Below, piece after piece: positions 1 through 4,753 of a stretch of 6,951 nt of DNA; the stretch's first letter is position 1; every line of letters begins with the position of its first letter. The position numbers and the translations under genes are program-made. A model generated the notes under the pieces. The model did no database searches and was not told where the DNA came from. It worked only from the letters and a program-made list of their open reading frames with translations. The DNA is taken from NCBI GenBank assembly GCA_900554775.1, contig USIK01000040.1, positions 1 to 6,951 of the forward strand. Reading direction: 5' to 3'. Source of the stretch: an uncultured Oscillospiraceae bacterium. Its GTDB lineage: Bacteria > Bacillota > Clostridia > Oscillospirales > Acutalibacteraceae.

Positions 1-631
1 AGGTAACAAACTTCTCGGCTTTGATTTCTTTAACTTTGCTTTCGAAATTAATTTCAATGTTAGGGCGTTTTTGAATAGCTTTGAAAAGGAAATCCTGGCC
101 TCTTAATTTGTTTTTCCTAACAATCACATAAACCTGCGAGCAAATGTTCGAAAGGTAAAGAGCGTCTTGAAGAGCGGTGTTGCCCCCGCCAACTATTAAA
201 ACTCTTTTCGATTTAAAAAACGAGCCGTCGCAAGTGGCGCAATATGAAACGCCTTTGCCCAAAAACTCACTTTCGCCTTTGCAGCCAAGGTTTCTTCTTT
301 TAAGCCCATTTGCAATTATAACGGTTTTGCACTTAATTTCCTCGCCACTTTTAAGGGTTATGGTCTTCTCGATTCCTTCAAGCTCGGCTTTAACCACTTC
401 ATCGAAAATAAAGTTCACGCCCAAATCTTCTGCCTGATCATACATTTGGCTCGCAAGTTCCATGCCGTTTATTTTTTTAAACCCTGGGTAATTTTCAATC
501 TTATCAATTATCGAAGTCTGCCCGCCATAAATATTTTTTTCGCAAACTGTTACGCTGAGCCCTGCTCTTGAAGCATAAATCGCAGCTGTAAGGCCTGCAG
601 GGCCGCCGCCTATTATCACTAAGTCTGTCAC
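1..631 (-). CDS. trxB: Thioredoxin reductase, 3'-truncated by window edge
   Basis: This is a FAD-dependent disulfide reductase that passes electrons, normally from NADPH, to thioredoxin in the cytoplasm. I translated about 210 codons; the family usually has about 305-315, so the C-terminal third lies outside the window. Visible motifs are the FAD-binding GGGPAG (residues 8-13), the redox-active CATC (131-134) and the second nucleotide-binding GGGNTA (148-153). The NADPH-specificity segment reads VRKNKLRG (171-178) where HRRxxxR is usual. The start is a GTG at 629-631: an in-frame stop lies a few codons upstream and an AGGAAG ribosome site sits about 7 bases before it. The gene follows trxA after 16 bases, so the two are almost certainly co-transcribed. 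Identity is secure; cofactor preference is less so because of the altered motifs. Confidence 0.95.
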   Translation of the reverse strand, partial: MTDLVIIGGGPAGLTAAIYASRAGLSVTVCEKNIYGGQTSIIDKIENYPGFKKINGMELASQMYDQAEDLGVNFIFDEVVKAELEGIEKTITLKSGEEIKCKTVIIANGLKRRNLGCKGESEFLGKGVSYCATCDGSFFKSKRVLIVGGGNTALQDALYLSNICSQVYVIVRKNKLRGQDFLFKAIQKRPNIEINFESKVKEIKAEKFVT

Positions 632-647
632 AATTTTTCTTCCTTTG

Positions 648-980
648 CTATTTTTTTAAAATAAGCTCCGAATTTATTATGTCGCAAATTTCTCTTTCGG
701 ATTTAAACCCAACTTCTTTTCTAACGAGCTTGCCATTTGAAAAGAAAAGAATTGATGGAATAGACATAATCTCATATTTTTCCGCTAAGTCTTTGTGTTT
801 ATCAACGTCGATTTTAATTACTTTAATTTCGCCTTCGTATTTTTTGCTAATGCTTTCAATTATAGGAGCAATCATCTTGCATGGGCCGCACCAAGTTGCG
901 AAAAAATCAGCTAAAACCGGAATTTCTGAACTTTCAATTTCTGATTCAGGGTTTGTTACTTCAAGCAAATTTTTTTCCAT
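648..980 (-). CDS. trxA: Thioredoxin
   Basis: This is a small cytoplasmic disulfide reductant of 110 residues, the normal length for the family. The active site is WCGPCK (residues 30-35, cysteines 31 and 34), and the cis-proline loop appears as SIPS with Pro75. The DFFATW stretch before the active site and the buried acidic residue near position 25 fit the fold. There is no signal peptide, so it should act in the cytosol. The start is ATG with an AAAGGAG site that overlaps the stop codon of mtaB, only 15 bases upstream. The trxB start lies 16 bases downstream, so enzyme and substrate are made from one transcript. Likely roles are reduction of ribonucleotide reductase, peroxidases and methionine sulfoxide reductases, as known for the family; the sequence does not show which. 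Confidence 0.97.
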   Translation of the reverse strand: MEKNLLEVTNPESEIESSEIPVLADFFATWCGPCKMIAPIIESISKKYEGEIKVIKIDVDKHKDLAEKYEIMSIPSILFFSNGKLVRKEVGFKSEREICDIINSELILKK

Positions 981-995
981 TTTAACATCTCTCCT

Positions 996-2291
996 TTAAA
1001 TTAATTTTCCTTCGCAAAAATCTTCGTTAACTGAAATAAGAGAGGTTTCCAAAATCTTGCCACAAATGTTCTCGGCGCTTTTGGTTTTAACGGGAATGTA
1101 ATTTTTAGTGTAGCCTCTGTAAAAGCCTTCTCCCGCACTACTTTCATACAAAACCTCAAGCTTAAGGTTAAGAAAACTCTCGATAACAATTCTACTTATT
1201 TTCTGCGAAGTGTCAATCATTTTTTGAACTCTCTTCGTTTTCGTAGCCTTGCTTATTTGGCCATCAAAATTCGCAGCCAGAGTGCCCGGTCTGATGGAAT
1301 AAGGGAAGACATGAACCTTAAGAAATCCAACCTGAGAAATGATGTCAAGCGACTCGTTAAAGTCCTCTTCCGTTTCGCCGGCAAACCCAACCATAATGTC
1401 AGTAGTGAAAGTTGCCAAAGGTATTTTGCTTTTAATCAATTTAACAACATCCAGGTATTGCTGCCTGGTGTATTTTCTTCTCATTTTTTCAAGGATTTTA
1501 TCGCTTCCGCTTTGCAAAGAAAGATGAAACTGCGGGCAAAACTTCTTTTCTTTTGCTAGGCTGTCAATGAGCTTTTCAGTCACAAGGTCGGGTTCAAGCG
1601 AACCTAGGCGAAGCCTTTTAACTCCTTCTATGCTGCAAATTCTCTGCGTGGCATCTTCAAGGCTACAATTTAAATCCTTTCCATAAGAAGAAAGATTTAT
1701 TCCGGTTAAAACGATTTCTTCATAGCCTTTTTCGCAAAGGTTTTTCACGTCTCTTTCGATTTCGTCAAGCGGCTTTGACCTTACTCTGCCCCTTGCGTAA
1801 GGAATAATGCAGTAAGAGCAAAATCTATCGCAGCCATCTTCAATTTTAAGAAACGCACGGAATTTCTCTTTGCTTGAATTTTTAGCGGTTTCTTTAAACT
1901 CCGTCACTTTTCTTATTTCGCTTACTTCGAAGATCTTCGTTTTAGTCTCAAGATATTTCTCAATAAAATTAGGAATTTCGGCTTTCCTTTCGTTTCCAAC
2001 CACAATGTCAACATCCTGAAGCTCTTTAGCGGCCTGCGGGAAGGCTTGCGGCATGCAACCCGTTAAAACAACCACGGAATTCTCGTTTTCTTTTTTAACT
2101 CTGTGAATGCACTGGCGCAGCTTGCGGTCGCTTTCGGCGGTAACGGTGCAGGAATTTATTATCACAATGTCAGGCGCCGAAGTATTCTTGCTTCCTGCGA
2201 ACTTAAAACCCTTTTCAATCATGTTTGAAATTATGTTTTCGCTTTCGCCTTTATTCACTTTGCAACCAAAAGTTAAAACACTGAAATCCAT
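996..2291 (-). CDS. mtaB: tRNA t6A37 methylthiotransferase (MtaB/YqeV type)
   Basis: This radical-SAM enzyme converts t6A to ms2t6A at position 37 of tRNAs reading ANN codons. With the start at 2291 it has 431 residues, typical for the family. The N-terminal MTTase domain supplies Cys10 (FGCKVN), Cys48 and Cys79 for the auxiliary [4Fe-4S] cluster. The radical-SAM CxxxCxxC motif is Cys154, Cys158 and Cys161, followed by IIPYARGR. A TRAM-like domain fills about 373-431. The FGCKVN opening and YSIRPGT (331-337) favour MtaB over MiaB or RimO. The open frame continues upstream to 2375 but would read through a tRNA gene and terminator. The ATG at 2291 has AAGGAG six bases upstream and begins at the conserved N-terminus. 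It leads the mtaB-trxA-trxB group. A hairpin terminator lies immediately upstream, leaving no space for a private promoter. Confidence 0.93.
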   Translation of the reverse strand: MDFSVLTFGCKVNKGESENIISNMIEKGFKFAGSKNTSAPDIVIINSCTVTAESDRKLRQCIHRVKKENENSVVVLTGCMPQAFPQAAKELQDVDIVVGNERKAEIPNFIEKYLETKTKIFEVSEIRKVTEFKETAKNSSKEKFRAFLKIEDGCDRFCSYCIIPYARGRVRSKPLDEIERDVKNLCEKGYEEIVLTGINLSSYGKDLNCSLEDATQRICSIEGVKRLRLGSLEPDLVTEKLIDSLAKEKKFCPQFHLSLQSGSDKILEKMRRKYTRQQYLDVVKLIKSKIPLATFTTDIMVGFAGETEEDFNESLDIISQVGFLKVHVFPYSIRPGTLAANFDGQISKATKTKRVQKMIDTSQKISRIVIESFLNLKLEVLYESSAGEGFYRGYTKNYIPVKTKSAENICGKILETSLISVNEDFCEGKLI

Positions 2292-2297
2292 TTTATT

Positions 2298-2303
2298 CTC
2301 CTT
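2298..2303 (-). promoter_or_regulatory. Ribosome binding site deciding the mtaB start
   Basis: AAGGAG lies six bases before the ATG at 2291. It fixes the mtaB start there and excludes the longer frame that runs through the tRNA. It sits only two bases beyond the U-tract of the upstream terminator. Confidence 0.85.
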
Positions 2304-2305
2304 AC

Positions 2306-2331
2306 AAAAAAATATGCCTCCATACGGAGGC
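2306..2331 (-). terminator. Intrinsic terminator after tRNA-Val, in the mtaB leader
   Basis: On the minus strand GCCTCC-GTAT-GGAGGC forms a perfect 6-bp, GC-rich hairpin with a 4-base loop. It is followed by ATA and then seven T residues, a classic Rho-independent terminator. It begins four bases after the CCA end of tRNA-Val and ends two bases before the mtaB ribosome site. It should stop most tRNA transcripts; readthrough would feed mtaB-trxA-trxB. Confidence 0.85.
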
Positions 2332-2335
2332 TTTA

Positions 2336-2411
2336 TGGTGGACGTTAACGGGCTCGAACCGCTGACCTTTCGCACGTCAAGCGAATGCTCTACCAGCTGA
2401 GCTAAACGTCC
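2336..2411 (-). tRNA. tRNA-Val (anticodon GAC)
   Basis: This is a 76-base tRNA with an encoded CCA tail. The acceptor stem GGACGTT pairs with AACGTCC over seven base pairs, with A as discriminator. The D-arm is GCTC/GAGC. The anticodon stem TTCGC/GCGAA encloses the 7-base loop TTGACGT, giving anticodon GAC (plus-strand 2376-2378), which reads valine codons GTC and GTT. The variable region is AGGTC. The T-stem AGCGG/CCGTT, with one G-T wobble, encloses TTCGAGC. All arms pair, so it should be functional. It has its own promoter immediately upstream and a hairpin terminator four bases after the CCA. Confidence 0.96.
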
Positions 2412-2422
2412 TTTGCAAAATT

Positions 2423-2451
2423 ATAATACCATATATCATAGAAAAATTCAA
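2423..2451 (-). promoter_or_regulatory. Sigma-A-type promoter for tRNA-Val
   Basis: The minus strand has TTGAAT (2446-2451), a 17-base spacer and TATTAT (2423-2428). Transcription would start a few bases before the mature tRNA 5' end at 2411, which suits a short leader removed by RNase P. A TATAAT overlaps three bases further on, but with a 20-base spacer. Readthrough from this promoter is the nearest visible source of mtaB-trxA-trxB transcription. Confidence 0.7.
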
Positions 2452-2532
2452 TTATTATCTCAAAAGCGAAAATATTTCATCGCATTTAATCATTTTATTT
2501 GACAATAAAGCTCTTTTTTGTAACAAATTTTA

Positions 2533-2559
2533 AGGAGCAAAACAAAAAGTTTCACTCCT
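2533..2559 (-). terminator. Probable terminator of the secreted phospholipase operon
   Basis: AGGAGTGAAAC and GTTTTGCTCCT pair over 11 positions, two of them G-T wobbles, around a TTTTT loop on the minus strand. It starts about 18 bases after the stop of the last secreted-protein gene and before the tRNA-Val promoter. The following sequence TAAAATTTGTT is only moderately T-rich, so it may be a weak terminator or a 3'-end stabilising hairpin. The opposite strand has no T-tract. Confidence 0.6.
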
Positions 2560-2577
2560 CATCTATTTAAATGTAAA

Positions 2578-3120
2578 TTAATTTTCCAAATCATTAAAAC
2601 TTACGTTACCGTTAAAGTCGCAGTTGACTTCATATCTTTTAGAATCTATCAAATGTTTGCCAAAGCCCGAACTGCAAACGAGCTTGATGTTTGCAACGCC
2701 GCTTCCATTTTCGAGGGTTTTATTTGCGCACCTTGAAAAAACATCAACCACGTAGTCAGTGTCATGAATAGAAGAATTTCTTAAATTGCTAAGGCACACC
2801 GCCTGGCGCGTAACGGGGTTATACCTGAAATTTGAATCAATAACGGCATCTGCCAATTTTTTATTCGTTTTATCTTTTAAATAAGTAATCATTTTGGTCA
2901 CTTTCAAATATTTGTAATCACATTTGTCAAAAGCTTCGCTCAAAGTTTCCTTTTCAATTGTTGTTTCTTCTTTTCTGCTTATGGTTTCATCAGAAGTTTT
3001 GACCTCTGAAACTTCTTTGTTTATAGAGGTAGTTTCCTCCGCTGCAAAACCGGGACGCCAGGCAAAAAATGTGCTACCAAAGACAAATAAACAAACCATT
3101 ATTCTAATATACTCTTTCAT
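2578..3120 (-). CDS. Secreted protein of unknown function, paralogue of upstream gene
   Basis: I do not recognise a family. The 180-residue product begins with a signal peptide: basic start, hydrophobic core about 7-20, probable cleavage after Ala26 or Ala27. Residues 28-62 are a low-complexity stretch rich in Glu, Lys, Thr and Ser, probably a flexible linker. The remainder has cysteines at 67, 109, 131, 149 and 167 and looks like a small extracellular beta-rich domain. Its DSNFRY (95-100) and C-terminal VNCDFNGNV (165-173) match DVNFIY and VMCSCNGDI in the upstream gene at nearly the same spacing, so the two are probably paralogues. The start is ATG with GGAGG seven bases before it and a 27-base gap to the upstream gene. 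It is the last gene of the phospholipase operon. Possible roles as accessory, inhibitor or surface protein are guesses. Confidence 0.8.
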   Translation of the reverse strand: MKEYIRIMVCLFVFGSTFFAWRPGFAAEETTSINKEVSEVKTSDETISRKEETTIEKETLSEAFDKCDYKYLKVTKMITYLKDKTNKKLADAVIDSNFRYNPVTRQAVCLSNLRNSSIHDTDYVVDVFSRCANKTLENGSGVANIKLVCSSGFGKHLIDSKRYEVNCDFNGNVSFNDLEN

Positions 3121-3147
3121 CGCTTTTCCTCCATATTCGTTAAAAAT

Positions 3148-3693
3148 TTAGAACAACTCGGTGTTAGCGTAAATATCGCCATTGCAAGAGCACATAACGT
3201 CGATATGCCCATCGAATAAATAATCTCCCACACCGCTAAAAGTCTTTTCGTAAAAAGAATATCTATTTGAAACTAACTGCACAGCGCCTCCCGGGTGAAT
3301 TTCAGGAAGATCTCTTATTTTCCAAATTTTGCTGTCTTTAACGCTTTTAACATCCTGCGACTCCGCTTTGGCATACGACTTTTTATCATATATAAAATTA
3401 ACATCAAAATGCAAATATCCTTTCGTTTCAGTGTCGCCTTTATCATAAAAACTTCTGTATGCTTTTTCTACATTCAAATTCTTTTTGAAGGCTTTCTCGC
3501 CATTTTCAAGAACGATCTCTTCTTCCGGGCTGAGTTCAAAATCCTCAACGCATAAATACTCCGAAGAAACTAGTTTTCCTCGGCTTACGCTCTGGCCTGA
3601 TTTTAATTCAAGGCAACTTGCAGAAAGTGTGCTACCGAAAAAAACCAAACCCAAAAACATAAACGCAACTTTAAAAAAATCTGTTTTTTTCAT
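3148..3693 (-). CDS. Secreted protein of unknown function
   Basis: I do not recognise a family. The 181-residue product has a signal peptide (MKK start, hydrophobic core about 8-24) with likely cleavage near Ala25-Ser26. Cys27 follows, but the preceding LSAS does not fit a lipobox because position -3 is Ser, so a lipoprotein is unlikely. The mature part has cysteines at 27, 48, 168 and 170. It ends in VMCSCNGDI (166-174), five residues before which-ever end of the final strand, and carries DVNFIY at 97-102; both motifs recur in the next gene. The start is ATG with GGAGG seven bases upstream. It follows the phospholipase gene after 21 bases and precedes the third gene by 27, so all three should be one transcript and exported together. 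Function is unknown. Confidence 0.8.
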   Translation of the reverse strand: MKKTDFFKVAFMFLGLVFFGSTLSASCLELKSGQSVSRGKLVSSEYLCVEDFELSPEEEIVLENGEKAFKKNLNVEKAYRSFYDKGDTETKGYLHFDVNFIYDKKSYAKAESQDVKSVKDSKIWKIRDLPEIHPGGAVQLVSNRYSFYEKTFSGVGDYLFDGHIDVMCSCNGDIYANTELF

Positions 3694-3714
3694 AAAGATT
3701 CCTCCATTTAATAG

Positions 3715-4482
3715 TTATTTGCCGGCATCACCAATAAACTTGTAGAGCATGCCGACAACATTTTTTTGAGCATTTAAAATTGAATTTTTTGCCAGTTCTT
3801 CTTCATTTGATGTTTCTATTTCTTCAAGCCTGTAAAAATTATCAAGCGCCAAAACCGCCGAAGCTTTTACTATAGTTTTTAAATCATTGATTCTGTAATA
3901 ATCAAGGTTTTCAGCAGAAATTTGCGCATCGCAATTTTTGTTTATCAAATCACACACATTTTCGAACTGAACATGCTTCGAAAGCTTAAAAACAGCATCA
4001 GACGGGTAAACATACCCGGTGTGAACAGGAGTGTTGGCATCTTCTAAAAAGTGAATCGCTCTGCCAAATTCCTCAAAGGCTTTTTCTTTATTTCCTTCTT
4101 TATAAAGTTCAAGGCACGCGCCATAGTGCTCTTCGCACTTTGAAAGAGCGCCCTTTTCCTCACCAAGGAAGTTCCTTCCTGTTACAGGATTATAAAAATG
4201 ATGTTTGAAAGTCGAGCCCTGGTTTTCATCTTCATCAGGTTTTAAACTGTATGTAATCAAAATATCTTTATATTCATCTATGTCACAAAGAACCGAATTT
4301 TCTTTATTGTTTAATGCATTTTTCTCATTTAAAGTTTTAGAAAGCTTTTCTATTTTATCAATGCTCGTTTTGGTAACATACTGGTGAGTTCCCGAGCCAA
4401 AGCCATAAATCTTCCCTGGCAGGCATAAAATAGAACTCACCATAAGAAAAGATAAAAATTTGGAATGTCTTTTTAATTTCAT
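3715..4482 (-). CDS. Secreted zinc-dependent phospholipase C-like protein
   Basis: This resembles the family of clostridial alpha-toxin N-domains, Bacillus cereus PC-PLC and Listeria PlcB, which hydrolyse phosphatidylcholine and related lipids with three zinc ions. The 255-residue product has a signal peptide with likely cleavage after Gly27. Zinc ligands can be matched by spacing to alpha-toxin: His33 (GSGTHQY), Asp83 (KPDED), His95 (KHHFYNP), His144 and Asp148 (AIHFLED), His154 (TPVH), His170 and Glu174 (KHVQFE). The usual mature N-terminal Trp, whose backbone binds zinc, is absent; the protein contains no Trp. There is no C-terminal C2/PLAT domain, so it is a single-domain form of B. cereus size. 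The AAAGGAG site is ten bases before the ATG, rather long. It heads a three-gene exported operon. Fold assignment is confident; substrate and activity are inferred. Confidence 0.88.
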   Translation of the reverse strand: MKLKRHSKFLSFLMVSSILCLPGKIYGFGSGTHQYVTKTSIDKIEKLSKTLNEKNALNNKENSVLCDIDEYKDILITYSLKPDEDENQGSTFKHHFYNPVTGRNFLGEEKGALSKCEEHYGACLELYKEGNKEKAFEEFGRAIHFLEDANTPVHTGYVYPSDAVFKLSKHVQFENVCDLINKNCDAQISAENLDYYRINDLKTIVKASAVLALDNFYRLEEIETSNEEELAKNSILNAQKNVVGMLYKFIGDAGK

Positions 4483-4543
4483 TATGAAGCATCTCCTTTA
4501 CTTAAATTTTATTTGGTCAGCTAGTAGATAAGAAACAGTTTTT

Positions 4544-4551
4544 CCTCCTTT
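4544..4551 (-). promoter_or_regulatory. Free-standing Shine-Dalgarno-like AAAGGAGG in phospholipase leader
   Basis: AAAGGAGG is a perfect anti-16S match lying about 62-69 bases upstream of the phospholipase ATG, which has its own separate ribosome site. No ATG, GTG or TTG follows at usable distance; only a CTG-started five-codon frame does. It falls at about +1 to +8 of the predicted transcript, recalling 5' stabilising Shine-Dalgarno elements known from Bacillus cry genes. Confidence 0.5.
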
Positions 4552-4557
4552 ATTTTA

Positions 4558-4585
4558 ATATTATTGTTCTTACTGAACAATTCAA
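4558..4585 (-). promoter_or_regulatory. Candidate promoter of the phospholipase operon
   Basis: The minus strand shows TTGAAT (4580-4585), a 16-base spacer and TAATAT (4558-4563). The spacer is almost entirely occupied by a perfect inverted repeat. Start of transcription would be near 4551, giving a leader of about 70 bases. Confidence 0.5.
4563..4581. promoter_or_regulatory. Candidate operator: 7+7 inverted repeat
   Basis: ATTGTTC-N5-GAACAAT is a perfect inverted repeat of two 7-base arms around TTACT (plus strand). It touches the -10 and -35 hexamers of the candidate phospholipase promoter on either side, the position of a repressor site. There is no T-run, so it is not a terminator. The arrangement GTTC-N5-GAAC is the reverse of a Gram-positive LexA box. 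The regulator is unknown. Confidence 0.45.
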
Positions 4586-4589
4586 ATAT

Positions 4590-4617
4590 ATTTTAACATA
4601 ATTGTATAATTTGTAAA
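4590..4617 (-). promoter_or_regulatory. Alternative upstream promoter for the phospholipase operon
   Basis: TTTACA (4612-4617), a 16-base spacer and TAAAAT (4590-4595) on the minus strand form a second possible promoter. If used, transcription would start next to the inverted repeat at 4563-4581, which could still act as an operator. AT-rich sequence makes chance matches likely. Confidence 0.3.
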
Positions 4618-4683
4618 TAATTTTTAGGAAAAATGTCAATTTTTACTTATTAGATATTTTCTAAATAATTTAAAAAGTGCATA

Positions 4684-4712
4684 TTGAGAAAAATTTGCTA
4701 AACCTTTATTAT
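4684..4712 (+). promoter_or_regulatory. Sigma-A-type promoter for ychF-udg
   Basis: TTGAGA (4684-4689), a 17-base spacer and TATTAT (4707-4712) precede ychF, with a predicted start near 4719 and a leader of about 35 bases. The -10 hexamer is the same as at the tRNA-Val promoter. Confidence 0.6.
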
Positions 4713-4753
4713 ATTAGAGTATAAGCTTTAAAAACATTTAGGAGGAAAATTTG

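Noticed and set aside
177..437. Plus-strand open frame inside trxB
   Set aside because: It is antisense to a well-conserved gene and is proline/serine-rich shadow sequence without a ribosome site of note.
2292..2375. N-terminal extension of mtaB, 28 residues
   Set aside because: It would translate the terminator and half of tRNA-Val; the conserved N-terminus and a good ribosome site both point to the ATG at 2291.
2107..2400. Plus-strand open frame of 97 codons
   Set aside because: It is antisense to mtaB and tRNA-Val; its C-terminal GLEPLTFRTSS is the familiar false peptide read from the complement of a tRNA.
2499..2504. TTGACA on the plus strand in the 2412-2577 gap
   Set aside because: No -10 hexamer at proper spacing and no plus-strand gene follows.
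2811..2830. YNPVT shared by the last secreted protein and the phospholipase
   Set aside because: It is five residues only, with different codons and a different context; in the phospholipase it belongs to the zinc-site segment. Taken as chance.
3611..3620. Lipobox in the 181-residue secreted protein (LSASC)
   Set aside because: Position -3 from Cys27 is Ser rather than Leu, Val or Ile, so signal peptidase I cleavage is more likely.
4634..4639. Consensus TTGACA on the minus strand upstream of the phospholipase
   Set aside because: At 16-18 bases downstream there is only TTACAA-like sequence, not a credible -10.
4751..4753. TTG start for ychF
   Set aside because: The adjacent ATG has better spacing from GGAGG, and family members begin MKIGIVGLPN.
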